NCBI RefSeq assembly: GCF_030269485.1
Contig: NZ_BSTL01000039.1
Span: forward strand, 1-64,000
From: Actinoplanes sp. NBRC 103695
Lineage (GTDB): Bacteria; Actinomycetota; Actinomycetes; Mycobacteriales; Micromonosporaceae
Direction: 5' to 3'
Length of the DNA: 64,000 nt
In this document: piece by piece, positions 15,876 to 25,325 of the stretch
How the letters are laid out: every line of letters begins with the position of its first letter
Position numbering within the stretch: position 1 is the stretch's first letter
Made by a program: the position numbers and the translations under genes
Notes under the pieces: model-generated
What the model was told of the DNA's origin: nothing
Seen by the model: only the letters and a program-made list of their open reading frames with translations
The model's database searches: none

Positions 15876-17089
15876 CAGTCGAGTCCGGGCACCGCGCCGG
15901 CGGCCAGTTCCTCGGCGAACACCGATTGCAGCTCGGCCAGGTGGTCGCGGGCCGCGAGCCTGCCCTCCACCACCGGGCGGACCTGGTCGACCACCAGAGC
16001 CTCGGCCTTCGGCGGCAGGAAGGACCAGGTCGCGTAGCCGAACCGGCCCGCGGCGACGGCCTCGGTGACGCCGACGGCCGCCTTCGCGAATATCCTCGGG
16101 GACTCCGTCGTCAGGCCGTCCGCGTCCGCGTCGGTCAGCGGGATGTTCCAGTCGCCCGGGACTCGCGCGCCGAACAGGCGGCGCACCCGCGGGTCGAACA
16201 GCGCGTCGAACACCCGGGCGGCCTCGTCGGGCACGGCGGTGGCCGCGTTGATGCCGAGCAGGCTCGCCGTACAGAAGACCCACATCGGCGCCGCGACGTC
16301 GTTTCGCAAGGCGGGGAACGGCACGACGTCCAGGTGGGTGTTGTCCTCGGGCAGCATGCCGGTCATGGCGGGCACCATCGCGGCCGTCCCGTTCACCACG
16401 CGGCCCAGTCCCTGCTCGATGGTGTCGGTGAAGTAGCCGGTCCCGAACCAGCCCCGGTCGAACCAGGAACGCAGCAGCTGGACCGCCTCGACGAACACGT
16501 TGTCCGTCCAGGGGAGCTCGCCGTGCAGCGCGGCGCGTACGGCGGCCGGTCCGGCGTAGTGGTTGACGACCAGCGTCCAGAGCAGCTCGGCCGACTCCGG
16601 CATGTCCCCGCAGCCGGCGCTGAACGGGGTCAGCCCCCGGCGCATCGCCGCCGCGGCAACGTCTTCGAGCTCGGCGAGCGTGGCCGGCGGCTCGTGCCCG
16701 AGGCCGGCGAGGACCCGCGGGTCGAACAGCAGCATCATCGTCTCGGTGCTGCGCGGGAGGCCGAACAGCCGGCCGTCCACGGTGGACATCCGGGTCGCGG
16801 GCCGGAGCAGGCGGGAGTGCCAGTCGTACCGATCCGCGTAGGGCGTCAGGTCGAGGAGACGGTTCGCGCCGATCAGCGACCGGAAGTGACCGGCTCGCGG
16901 AACCATCAGGATGTCCGGCCCGGTCCCGGACTCCAGCGCCTCGAACGTGCGCTCCCGGGGCCGTGACGTCAGCTCGACGACCTCGAGCAGGACGTCGTCC
17001 TGGCCGGCGTTGAACGGCTCGACGAACAGCTCACGGAACTCCCGGCGACTCGGCCCGCTGCCGAGCCACCACACCACCCGCGTCGTCAC
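15875..17089 (-). CDS. Extracellular-solute-binding-protein family 1 fold, without signal peptide
   Basis: 404-residue protein with the organisation of ABC sugar-binding lipoproteins (SBP_bac_1): N-terminal VVWWLGSGPSRREF, GTGPDILMVP, YGxP-equivalent DGRLFGLPRSTETMMLLFD, NGTAAMVPAMTG and C-terminal lobe motifs. It begins directly at the mature-like domain from GTG 17089; there is no signal peptide, no lipobox and no permease or ATPase gene nearby. Upstream sequence is a transporter remnant in another frame. Either the export signal was lost or it acts as a cytosolic binding protein. Ligand unknown. Confidence 0.75.
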   Translation of the reverse strand: MTTRVVWWLGSGPSRREFRELFVEPFNAGQDDVLLEVVELTSRPRERTFEALESGTGPDILMVPRAGHFRSLIGANRLLDLTPYADRYDWHSRLLRPATRMSTVDGRLFGLPRSTETMMLLFDPRVLAGLGHEPPATLAELEDVAAAAMRRGLTPFSAGCGDMPESAELLWTLVVNHYAGPAAVRAALHGELPWTDNVFVEAVQLLRSWFDRGWFGTGYFTDTIEQGLGRVVNGTAAMVPAMTGMLPEDNTHLDVVPFPALRNDVAAPMWVFCTASLLGINAATAVPDEAARVFDALFDPRVRRLFGARVPGDWNIPLTDADADGLTTESPRIFAKAAVGVTEAVAAGRFGYATWSFLPPKAEALVVDQVRPVVEGRLAARDHLAELQSVFAEELAAGAVPGLD

Positions 17090-17091
17090 CG

Positions 17092-17238
17092 CGTGATCCT
17101 ATGACGGGAATCAGGAGAGCCGCGGTGAGAACAACCAGCCCGATGACGCCGCGGGCGGTCATCGGCTCGTGCGGCAGCAGGATGCCGATCAGCGCGGCGC
17201 GGGCCGGCTCGACCAGGACCAGGGTGCCGGCGGGGCGT
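17092..17238 (-). pseudogene. Fragment of an EamA/DMT-family transporter
   Basis: The minus strand reads GTLVLVEPARAALIGILLPHEPMTARGVIGLVV and on into a hydrophobic tail, matching the last two transmembrane helices of EamA drug/metabolite exporters (LVEPxxAALLGxLLLGE). No start or earlier helices exist; 17240-17300 switches to unrelated sequence and then the acyl-CoA dehydrogenase stop. It runs into the solute-binding-protein start in a different frame. Likely a 3' remnant of a deleted gene. Confidence 0.5.
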
Positions 17239-17300
17239 TCGCCGTCCGATCGAGTGCGCGAAGCACGCCATCAAGATCGACTGAACGGCCAGAACGTCCG

Positions 17301-18452
17301 CTATTTGAGGATTTGGCGGGCCATCACGATGCGCTGGACCTGGTTGGTGCCCTCGTAGATCTGGGTGATCTTGGCGTCGCGCATCATGCGCTCGACCGGG
17401 TAGTCGCGGGTGTAGCCGTAGCCGCCGAGGAGCTGGACCGCGTCGGTGGTGATCTCCATCGCGGCGTCGGAGGCGAAGCACTTGGCCGCGGCGCCGAAGT
17501 AGGTCAGGTCCGGGTCGTTGCGCTCGCTCTTGCCGGCCGCCGCATACGTGAGTTGCCGGGCCGCCTCCAGCTTCATGCCCATGTCGGCGAGCATGAACTG
17601 CACGCCCTGGAAGTCGGCGACCGCCTTGCCGAACTGCTTGCGCTCCTTGACGTACCCCGTGGCGAAGTCCAGCGCGCCCTGCGCGATGCCCAGCGCCTGC
17701 GCCGCGATGGTGACCCGGGTGTGGTCGAGGGTCTGCATGGCCGTGGCGAAGCCGGTGCCCTCCGCGCCGATGATCCGGTCGGCGGGGATCCGGACGTTGT
17801 CGAAGTAGACCTCGCGGGTCGGGCTGCCCTTGATGCCCAGTTTCTTCTCCGGCGCGCCGAAGCTGACGCCCTCGTCCGACTTCTCCACCACGAACGCGGA
17901 GATGCCGCGGCTGCGGGCGGACGGGTCGGTGACCGCGAAGACCGTGTAGTACTCCGATACTCCGGCGTTGGTGATCCAGCGCTTCACGCCGTTGAGCACC
18001 CAGTGGTCACCGTCGCGGACGGCGCGGGTGGTCATCGAGGCGGCGTCGCTGCCGGCCTCGGGCTCGGAGAGGCAGTACGAGAACATCGCCTCGCCGGCCG
18101 CCACCGGGCGCAGGTAGCGCTCCTTCAGATCAGCGGAACCGGCCAGGATGAGCGGCATCGTGCCGAGCTTGTTCACCGCGGGGATCAGGGACGACGAGGC
18201 GCAGGCCCGGGCCACCTCCTCGATGACGATGGCCGTGGCCAGGGCGTCGGCTCCGGCGCCGCCGTACTCCTCGCCGATGTGCGGGGCGTGGAAGTCGGCC
18301 GCCCGCAGCGCGTCGTAGCTGGCCTTGGGGAACTCGCTGTTCTCGTCGGCCTCGGCGGCGTTCGGCGCCACTCGCGCGTCGCACACCTCGCGTACCGCCG
18401 CGCGGATCGTCTCGTGGTCCTCGGGCAGCCGGTAGACGTCGAACTCGCTCAT
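17301..18452 (-). CDS. Acyl-CoA dehydrogenase
   Basis: FAD-dependent alpha,beta-dehydrogenation of acyl-CoA, 383 residues, normal length. Signatures: YCLSEPEAGSDAASM (acyl-CoA dehydrogenase signature 1), WITNAGVS, RKQFGKAVADFQGVQFMLADM (FAD contacts), QLLGGYGYTRDYPVERMMRDAKI (signature 2), and catalytic Glu367 in QIYEGTNQ, the position used by short/medium-chain enzymes. ATG start with GGAGGGG 8 bases upstream. No beta-oxidation partners adjoin, so chain-length and pathway are open. Confidence 0.95.
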   Translation of the reverse strand: MSEFDVYRLPEDHETIRAAVREVCDARVAPNAAEADENSEFPKASYDALRAADFHAPHIGEEYGGAGADALATAIVIEEVARACASSSLIPAVNKLGTMPLILAGSADLKERYLRPVAAGEAMFSYCLSEPEAGSDAASMTTRAVRDGDHWVLNGVKRWITNAGVSEYYTVFAVTDPSARSRGISAFVVEKSDEGVSFGAPEKKLGIKGSPTREVYFDNVRIPADRIIGAEGTGFATAMQTLDHTRVTIAAQALGIAQGALDFATGYVKERKQFGKAVADFQGVQFMLADMGMKLEAARQLTYAAAGKSERNDPDLTYFGAAAKCFASDAAMEITTDAVQLLGGYGYTRDYPVERMMRDAKITQIYEGTNQVQRIVMARQILK

Positions 18453-18582
18453 CAGCGTTCCCCTCCTACGGTTCCAGGCCCCATGTTACTGGCGCGTAGG
18501 GTACGCCTGTCATCCCCTGCGGACGACGCATGAGAAAGTGAAGCTCCATCCCCCCGGCCCCGTCCGACTGGAGTTCTCCTCC

Positions 18583-20022
18583 GTGACGATCCCCTACCCG
18601 ACCCAGCCGTCCGTCATGGCGTTCCCCACCGTGACCCCGCCGTCCGGCGCCCCCCGCCCGCGGCTCGCGTTCCTGGGCACCGGTTATCTGGGTGCCACGT
18701 ACGCGATCTGTTTCGCCGAGCTGGGCTATGAGGTGCTGGGCTTCGATGTCGACGAGGCCAAGATAGCCAAGCTGTCCGGTGGTGAGGTGCCGTTCCACGA
18801 GCCTGGGCTGGACGAGTTGCTGCGGGGCAATCTGGCGTCGGGGCGGTTGCGGTTCACGACGTCGTACGAGCAGGTGGCCGATTTCGCGGACGTGCATTTC
18901 ATCTGTGTGGGCACGCCGCAGCGCGCGGACGGCATGGGCGCCGATCTGACGTACGTGGAGACGTCGGTGTCGAACCTGGCCAGGCATCTGCGCCGGCGGG
19001 CGTTGATCGTGGGCAAGTCCACGGTGCCGGTGGGTACGGCCGAGTGGGTCGAGCAGCTGGTCGCGAAACACACCGACCCGGCGCTCGAGGTCGAGGTGGC
19101 GTGGTCGCCGGAGTTCCTGCAGGAGGGCTTCGCGGTCGAGGACGTGCTGCGGCCGAACCGGATCGTGGTCGGGGTGAAGACCGACTGGGCGAACAGCATG
19201 CTGTACGCCTCGCACAAGGGTGTGTTCGATCTGGCGGCGACCGAGGACCGTGAGGTCCCGCTGGTGGTGACCGATTTCGCGACGGCGGAGCTGGTGAAGG
19301 TCGCGGCGAACGCGTTCCTGGCGACGAAGATCAGCTTCATCAACGCGATGGCGGAGGTGTGTGAGGTCGCCGGTGGTGATGTGACGCAGCTCTCCAAGGC
19401 GATCGGGTACGACCCGCGGATCGGGAACCGGTTCCTGCAGGCCGGGGTCGGTTTCGGCGGTGGGTGTCTGCCCAAGGACATCCGGGCGTTCCAGGCGCGG
19501 GCGCAGGAGCTGGGGGCGGGCGAGGCGCTGCGGTTCCTGCACGAGGTGGACCTGGTCAACCAGCGCCGCCGCACGAGGGTGACCCAGCTGGCCACGGAGT
19601 TGCTCGGCCGGCTGCCGGGCCCGGCGGGCCCGGACCTGGCCGGCACCCGGATCGCGGTTCTGGGTGCGGCGTTCAAACCCAATTCCGATGACGTACGCGA
19701 TTCGCCGAGCCTGTCGATCGCCAACACCCTGGCCAAGGCCGGTGCCGACGTTCACGTCTACGACCCGCAGGGGATGGCCAACGCCCGCCTCGCCCGGCCG
19801 AAGCTGAACTACGAGGAGTCGATGACCGACGCGGTCACCGGCGCCGATCTGGTGTGTGTTCTCACTGAGTGGGCCGAGTTCCGCAACGCCGATCCGGTCA
19901 CCCTCGGCGAACTCGTGAACGCCAGGCGTGTCATCGACGGACGGAACTGTCTGGACGCTACGCTCTGGGCGCGGGCCGGCTGGGAGTACCGCGGGATGGG
20001 ACGACCGAACCCGTCGGTTTGA
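18583..20022 (+). CDS. UDP-glucose 6-dehydrogenase
   Basis: NAD-dependent oxidation of UDP-glucose to UDP-glucuronate, a precursor for acidic polysaccharides. Rossmann start LAFLGTGYLGATYAICFAELG, nucleotide-sugar motifs ICVGTPQRADGMGADL and GKSTVPVGT, catalytic Cys295 in VGFGGGCLPKDIRAF, and a C-terminal UDP-binding domain (AVLGAAFKPNSDDVRDSPS). GTG 18583 is chosen because GGAG precedes it; GTG 18538 and ATG 18616 are alternatives. Monocistronic. It lies 18 kb from the exopolysaccharide locus but could feed it. Confidence 0.93.
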   Translation: MTIPYPTQPSVMAFPTVTPPSGAPRPRLAFLGTGYLGATYAICFAELGYEVLGFDVDEAKIAKLSGGEVPFHEPGLDELLRGNLASGRLRFTTSYEQVADFADVHFICVGTPQRADGMGADLTYVETSVSNLARHLRRRALIVGKSTVPVGTAEWVEQLVAKHTDPALEVEVAWSPEFLQEGFAVEDVLRPNRIVVGVKTDWANSMLYASHKGVFDLAATEDREVPLVVTDFATAELVKVAANAFLATKISFINAMAEVCEVAGGDVTQLSKAIGYDPRIGNRFLQAGVGFGGGCLPKDIRAFQARAQELGAGEALRFLHEVDLVNQRRRTRVTQLATELLGRLPGPAGPDLAGTRIAVLGAAFKPNSDDVRDSPSLSIANTLAKAGADVHVYDPQGMANARLARPKLNYEESMTDAVTGADLVCVLTEWAEFRNADPVTLGELVNARRVIDGRNCLDATLWARAGWEYRGMGRPNPSV

Positions 20023-20133
20023 TCAGGTTCGCACCCATTTCCATAGATCTCGACTGCGGTGAGCCTGTTCTAATGAGGTGTCGGACCGGCATGCTCGTAT
20101 GAGGAGCAGGCCCAGCGGTCGAGGAGGGTTGCC

Positions 20134-23100
20134 GTGGCGCAGGCGAAAGAGCCCGACAGCTACGACGATGAACTGACCCGCATCGACGCCTCGATCGCGG
20201 AACTGAAGATCCAGGACATGAAGGCCGCCAAGCAGCGCGGCGAAATCGCCAGCAAGATTCAGGCGGCTCAGTTCCAGCGGGACATCCTGGCCCACGCCAA
20301 CTCGCAGAAGAAGGCGAAGGGTCCGAAGGCGCGCCGGCCGCGCGCCCCGGAAGCGCCGCCGGCGCCGCCCCCACCGACGCGCTCGCCGCGGACCGGCCCG
20401 CCGGCGCCGCCGCCGAGCGAAGCGCCGCCGACGCGCTCGCGGCGGACCGCGCCGCCGCCCCCGGCCGAGGCGTCACCGAGGCGGTCCGCCCGCCCGGCAC
20501 CGCACGCAGCACCCAACGCCGGAGCGCCGCCGTGGGCCGCCCCGGCCACCCCGGCCGGGGGAGGCGTGGCCACCGACGGCAACACGCTGCTGGTCGACGA
20601 CCCGCCGCCGACGGAGAAGCCGCCCCCGCCGCGCCGCCCGCAGTCCGGGCCGCCGCCGCCCGCGCACCCGCCGCACGCCCCCGAGGCGTCCTCGCAGTCG
20701 GTGCAGAACATCCTGCTCGTGCTCGGCGCGCTGCTGCTCGGCGTGGCCGCCGTCGTGTTCGCCACGGTCGCGGTCACCAACCCGGCCGCCCGCGCCCTCG
20801 TGCTCGGCCTGTTCGCCGCGATCGCCCTGGTCGGCGCGCCGTGGATGGCCCGGCGTGACCTGTCGTCGACCGCCGAGACGGTGGCCGCGGTCGGGCTCGT
20901 GCTGCTGCCGATGAGCCTGTACGCCCTGCACGACAGCAACCTCGGGCTGGGCGTCAGCTCGTCCGTCTACCTGGGCATCACGTTCGCGATCACGGCCGTG
21001 GCGGGGTTCCTCTACGCCGGGTTCACGCGACTGAACGCGCCGCGGTACGCCACCGTCATCGCCGTGCAGCCGGTTCCGCCGCTGCTCGCGTACCCCTGGA
21101 TCGAAGGCCCGGCAGGCTGGGGCCTCGCGCTTGCGGTCGTCGCCCTGCTCGACCTGCTCCTGCTCACCACCGTGATCCGTACCGGGCGGCTGGTGCCGAA
21201 ATGGCCGCTGCGGCGGCCGGGCCCGGGCGACCGCGAGGGCATGGCCGAGGCCGACGCCCGCGAGGTCGGCGAGCGTGACTTCGACGAACGCGAGCTGGTG
21301 GATCCGGAGCTGACGCCGGCCCGGCCCGAGTCGCAGCCCGAGGAACCCGACCTGATCATCAGCGGGCTGGGCGGACGACGGCGTCGCTGGCTGCCCACCC
21401 GCATCTTCCCCGGCCCGCGTCCGGCCGGCGCCCCCGCCGCCGGCACGGTCCCGCTGGAGCCGCCGGCCACCCCGCCGTCCGCGGACTGGCTGCGGGAGCT
21501 GACGTTCGCCCTGCTGTGCGCGGCGGTGGCGGGTTCGCTGCTGTACGCCGGCGGCGCGCTGATCGGCGCCGACGCCGTCCCGGACGCCCTGCGCTCCGGC
21601 CTGCTCCTGGTCTTCGCCGCGATGATCGCGGTGGCCGCCGCCTGGATGCTGGAGAACCTGACGGCCCGCAACATCGCCGGCGCCGTGCTCACCCTGGCCG
21701 TGATCGGAGCCGCCGCACGCATCGCCGCGGTCGCCTCCCCGCAGTGGACGCTGATGGTCGCCGCCGCCGCGGTCGCCTGCACCGGCGCCGTCGTCGGCAA
21801 CATCCCGCCCGAGGTCCGGCGCGGCCCGCAGTACGCGTCGGCCTTCGCCCTCTCGATCATCGGCCTGCTCGTCGCCGTGGACGCGCTGCGGGCCGCGCTC
21901 GCCCCGGTGCAGGCGGCCCGCCCGGTCTGGAACGCCGACACCGCCGCGTACGCCGACCGCATCGCCGCGGCCGCCGGCCAGTCCGGCTGGCTGCTCGCGG
22001 TCAGCGCGCTGCTGCTCACCTTCGCCGCCGCGCTGGCGCTGCCGAAGCAGTACCAGCACGAGGGCGCCGTGGTGGGCGTGGCGCTGACCGCGCTGTCCGT
22101 ACCCGCCGCCTTCGCCCTGCCCTGGTCGACCGCGCCGTGGCCGCTGGTCATCGCCGCGATCGGCATCGGCGCCTACGGCGTCAAGGCGCCCACCCGGCGC
22201 TCGGCCTACTTCCACGTCGGCGCGGCCGGGGTGGTCGGCCTGTTCGGCGCCGGGGCGGCCCTGAGCGCGACCTGGCTGACCGCGGCCGTGCTGACCGCGA
22301 TCGCCGGCGCCGGGGTGATGGTCGCGATCGCCGTCCGGCAGATTCCCGCCCAGATCTACAGCTGGGTGATCGGCGACTGGGCGTCCGGCGCGGCCGCGCT
22401 GGCCCTGCCCGGCGCCGCGGTCACCGCCGTGCTCGCCGTCGCCGACCCGGGCGGGGGACCGCCGGCCACCGGCGACGTCACCGTTCCCGCCCTGGCCGTC
22501 GGCTTCCTCGCCGTCGCCGGGACACTCACCTACGCCGCGGTGTTCCAGGTGGCCCGCCGCGACATCAGCCTCCCGCTGACCGCCGGCACCGGCCTGGGCG
22601 CGGTTTCGCTGGCCCTGGCCGCGCTGCTCGCGCCCGGTTCCGCCGCCCCGGACATCTGGGTGGGCGCGCTGCTGCTCGCCTCGGCCGGTCTGCTCTTCTT
22701 CGCCAAGTCGCTGGACAACGGCCGCCGCGCCGACCGCATCCTGGACGGGCCGGACATCGCCGCCGCGGGTGCGACGGTCGCGATCTGTGGTGCGCTCGCC
22801 CGCGTGGCGGCGCTCGCGTTCCCGGCCGCGCCCCTGGTGGTGGCGGCTCTGGTGGTGCTCGCGGTGGGCCTGGGCGTACGCGCCCTGCCGGAGGAATGGC
22901 GTCGTGGGCCGGTCCGGGGTCTCGCCGTGGCCGGCGTGGTCGTCGGCCTGATCGGCGCGTGGCTCTCGCTGAGCGCCGGGCTGCGCATCCTCGCCGCGCC
23001 CGGCCCGATCTGGGGCGCCGACCTCAGCGGGTACCCCGGCAACATTCCCGCCGAGGCGTGGCAGGGGCCGATCGCGCTGCTGTTCGTCGCCGTCGCCGCG

Positions 23101-25308
23101 GCTGCCGCGCTCCCGCCGCCCTACTCCTACGACGTGGGCGCGGTGTGCGCGACGATCGCCACGATCGGCGCGCCGGCGGCCTTCGGCCTGCCCTGGTGGT
23201 CACCCTTGCTGCTCGGCGGCGCGGTGATGCTGGGGTACGCCGTCGCCGCCGTCGCCGCCTGGGATCCGCGAGCCGCGTACGCCAGAACCGCGGTCGCCCT
23301 TGTCGTGGCCTTGCATTTCACCGCGGTCGGCCTGGCCAGACCGTGGTCGACCGCGATGGCCATGCTGCTGATCGTGCTGACCGGTCTGCTCGTCGCGGTG
23401 TTCAGCCGGACCACGCAGCCGCTGCTCGCGCCGCGGCAGGAGACCGACGCCGACGCCACCATGCAGGCCCGGGACGACACCGGGATGCCCCGGCACCGCG
23501 CCCTGATCGGCGGCGCGGCCACCGCGGGAGTGCTGCTCGCCGTGCCCGGGGTCTTCGCCGCGCTGGCCGCCGGGGAGGGCCGCAGCGCCCAGATCGTGCT
23601 GACCGCCGCCCTGGCCGCGTCGGCGCTGAGCCTGGCCGCCGTCTGCGCGACCGGCAAGTGGATACCGCAGTACCTGCCCTGGGCCACGTTCGGCCTGGTG
23701 GCGGGCGCGACCATCACCGCGATCGCGTCGGTGCCGACGAACTACCCGACCGCGCTCTACGCCGCCGCGGCCGCCCTGCTCGGGGTGATCGCCGAGCTCA
23801 TGCGCGGCGCCACCCAGGCGCCCGGCCTGACCGTCTCGCCGGACCGCTACTGGGTGGAACGCCGCCGCTGGACCGAGATCCGGCCGAGCGGGCTGCGCGG
23901 CCGCTGGCTGGTCGACCCGGCCACCGGCGCGGTGATCGTCGCCATCGTGCCCACCCTGATCGCCCTGATCTCCCTCGGCCCGGCGATCGCGGGCGCCCTG
24001 TTCGACCCGTTCCAGCAGCTCAGCGCCGTCTGGCAGGGCCCGGTCCCGGAGCTGACCGCGCCCGCCGCCGGTTCGGTGGACGGCACCAGCGTGCTCGCCG
24101 CGCTGCTGCTCACCACGGCGGCGGCGCTGGCCGCTCTGGGCTTCGGCGGCAAGGCGGCCGAGTCGGTGCCGGTCATCCTGCCCGGCCTGGCGATCACCCT
24201 GCTGGTGGCGCCGATCGGCCTGGACGCGGCCTGGCCGGCGTCGACCACCGCGGCGCTGGTGGTCTTCACCGTGGTGATGCTCGGCCTGGCGCTCACCCCG
24301 CCGCCGGTCGCCACCCGCGCGCCGCTGCTGCGAGCCACCCGCGTGGTGGTCTTCGTGATCGGCCTGCTGGCCGGCGGCGCCGGTCTCGCCGGGGCGCTGG
24401 CCACCAAGCAGCTGACCCTGTTCACGCTGGGCGCGGCGGTCGGTGTCGGCCTGGTCGCGGCGATCTCCGGCCGCTCCGGGCACGCCCGGGTACTCGGCTG
24501 GCTGTTCACCGTGTCGATGGGCCAGGGCTTCGTGCTGACCGCGGCGTCGGCGGCCGGCCTGGACCGTACGTGGGCCGCGTTCGGCGTGCTGGCGGTCGGC
24601 GCCGGGCTGCTCATGCTGGAGGCCAGCATGCCGCGGCTGGGCCTGCCGCAGTACCGCCGCGAGGCGGTCACCGTGGAGTGGAGCGGCTACCTCTCGGCCC
24701 TGCTGGCCGGCCTGCTCGCCTTCGACTCGCCGGAGCACCTGGCCGCGCTGTTCGCCGCGTGGGGCGCCGTGCTGGGCCTGACCGCGACCCGCCCCGACCG
24801 CTCGCCCCGCCAGAGGCGCAACCTGTTCTGGCTGGCGGTCGGCTTCGAGGTGGTCGGCTGGTGGCTGTTCATGACCCTGTCCGACGTGGCGCTGCCGGAG
24901 GCGTACACGCTGCCGTTCGCCGCGCTGGCCCTGATCGTCGGCACCCTCGAGGCCCGCAACCGCCCCGAGCTGAGCAGCTGGTCCGCCTACGGCCCGGCGT
25001 TGCTGGCGGCCTTCGTCCCCACGGTCGGCATCGTCCTGACCACGGACGGAGGCGCGCTCCGCGAGGTCCTGCTCCTGTGCGGCGCGGTCGGCACCCTGAT
25101 CGTCGGCTCCCAGCTCAAGCAGCAGGCCCCGGTGGTGGTGGGCGCGGCGGTCACGGTGATCGCGGCGATCCACTTCGCGATGACCCTGGTCGGCCCGTGG
25201 CTGGTCCTGGTACCGCTGGGCGCGGTCCTGCTGGTCCTGGGCGCCACCAACGAGTCCCGCCGCCGCACCCAGGAGCGCGTCCGAGGCGCCCTGACCCGCA
25301 TGCGCTGA
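20134..25308 (+). CDS. Giant multi-pass membrane protein (1724 aa) with coiled-coil and Pro-rich N-terminus
   Basis: GTG start with a strong GAGGAGGG 7 bases upstream. Residues 1-65 form a charged heptad-like helix (DELTRIDASIAELKIQDMKAAK). Residues 66-190 are Pro/Ala/Arg-rich and disordered-looking. From about residue 190 to the end nearly everything is transmembrane helix, in several tens of segments, grouped in blocks that look like repeated modules (recurrent GADAV/WxADxxAYxxRIAAAAGQSGWLL-type and PxAFxLPW loops). A cytosolic loop of about 80 residues at 365-450 separates the first module. No transport or enzyme motif recognised. Large actinobacterial proteins of this style are annotated only as hypothetical membrane proteins or permeases. 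Confidence 0.85.
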   Translation: MAQAKEPDSYDDELTRIDASIAELKIQDMKAAKQRGEIASKIQAAQFQRDILAHANSQKKAKGPKARRPRAPEAPPAPPPPTRSPRTGPPAPPPSEAPPTRSRRTAPPPPAEASPRRSARPAPHAAPNAGAPPWAAPATPAGGGVATDGNTLLVDDPPPTEKPPPPRRPQSGPPPPAHPPHAPEASSQSVQNILLVLGALLLGVAAVVFATVAVTNPAARALVLGLFAAIALVGAPWMARRDLSSTAETVAAVGLVLLPMSLYALHDSNLGLGVSSSVYLGITFAITAVAGFLYAGFTRLNAPRYATVIAVQPVPPLLAYPWIEGPAGWGLALAVVALLDLLLLTTVIRTGRLVPKWPLRRPGPGDREGMAEADAREVGERDFDERELVDPELTPARPESQPEEPDLIISGLGGRRRRWLPTRIFPGPRPAGAPAAGTVPLEPPATPPSADWLRELTFALLCAAVAGSLLYAGGALIGADAVPDALRSGLLLVFAAMIAVAAAWMLENLTARNIAGAVLTLAVIGAAARIAAVASPQWTLMVAAAAVACTGAVVGNIPPEVRRGPQYASAFALSIIGLLVAVDALRAALAPVQAARPVWNADTAAYADRIAAAAGQSGWLLAVSALLLTFAAALALPKQYQHEGAVVGVALTALSVPAAFALPWSTAPWPLVIAAIGIGAYGVKAPTRRSAYFHVGAAGVVGLFGAGAALSATWLTAAVLTAIAGAGVMVAIAVRQIPAQIYSWVIGDWASGAAALALPGAAVTAVLAVADPGGGPPATGDVTVPALAVGFLAVAGTLTYAAVFQVARRDISLPLTAGTGLGAVSLALAALLAPGSAAPDIWVGALLLASAGLLFFAKSLDNGRRADRILDGPDIAAAGATVAICGALARVAALAFPAAPLVVAALVVLAVGLGVRALPEEWRRGPVRGLAVAGVVVGLIGAWLSLSAGLRILAAPGPIWGADLSGYPGNIPAEAWQGPIALLFVAVAAAAALPPPYSYDVGAVCATIATIGAPAAFGLPWWSPLLLGGAVMLGYAVAAVAAWDPRAAYARTAVALVVALHFTAVGLARPWSTAMAMLLIVLTGLLVAVFSRTTQPLLAPRQETDADATMQARDDTGMPRHRALIGGAATAGVLLAVPGVFAALAAGEGRSAQIVLTAALAASALSLAAVCATGKWIPQYLPWATFGLVAGATITAIASVPTNYPTALYAAAAALLGVIAELMRGATQAPGLTVSPDRYWVERRRWTEIRPSGLRGRWLVDPATGAVIVAIVPTLIALISLGPAIAGALFDPFQQLSAVWQGPVPELTAPAAGSVDGTSVLAALLLTTAAALAALGFGGKAAESVPVILPGLAITLLVAPIGLDAAWPASTTAALVVFTVVMLGLALTPPPVATRAPLLRATRVVVFVIGLLAGGAGLAGALATKQLTLFTLGAAVGVGLVAAISGRSGHARVLGWLFTVSMGQGFVLTAASAAGLDRTWAAFGVLAVGAGLLMLEASMPRLGLPQYRREAVTVEWSGYLSALLAGLLAFDSPEHLAALFAAWGAVLGLTATRPDRSPRQRRNLFWLAVGFEVVGWWLFMTLSDVALPEAYTLPFAALALIVGTLEARNRPELSSWSAYGPALLAAFVPTVGIVLTTDGGALREVLLLCGAVGTLIVGSQLKQQAPVVVGAAVTVIAAIHFAMTLVGPWLVLVPLGAVLLVLGATNESRRRTQERVRGALTRMR

Positions 25309-25325
25309 GCGATAGGATGCATGGC

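Noticed and set aside
15603..16283. Minus-strand frame containing six LMGGQ repeats
   Set aside because: It is a readout of the non-coding 15-bp array and of an alternative frame of the solute-binding protein; no start, domain or ribosome-binding site.
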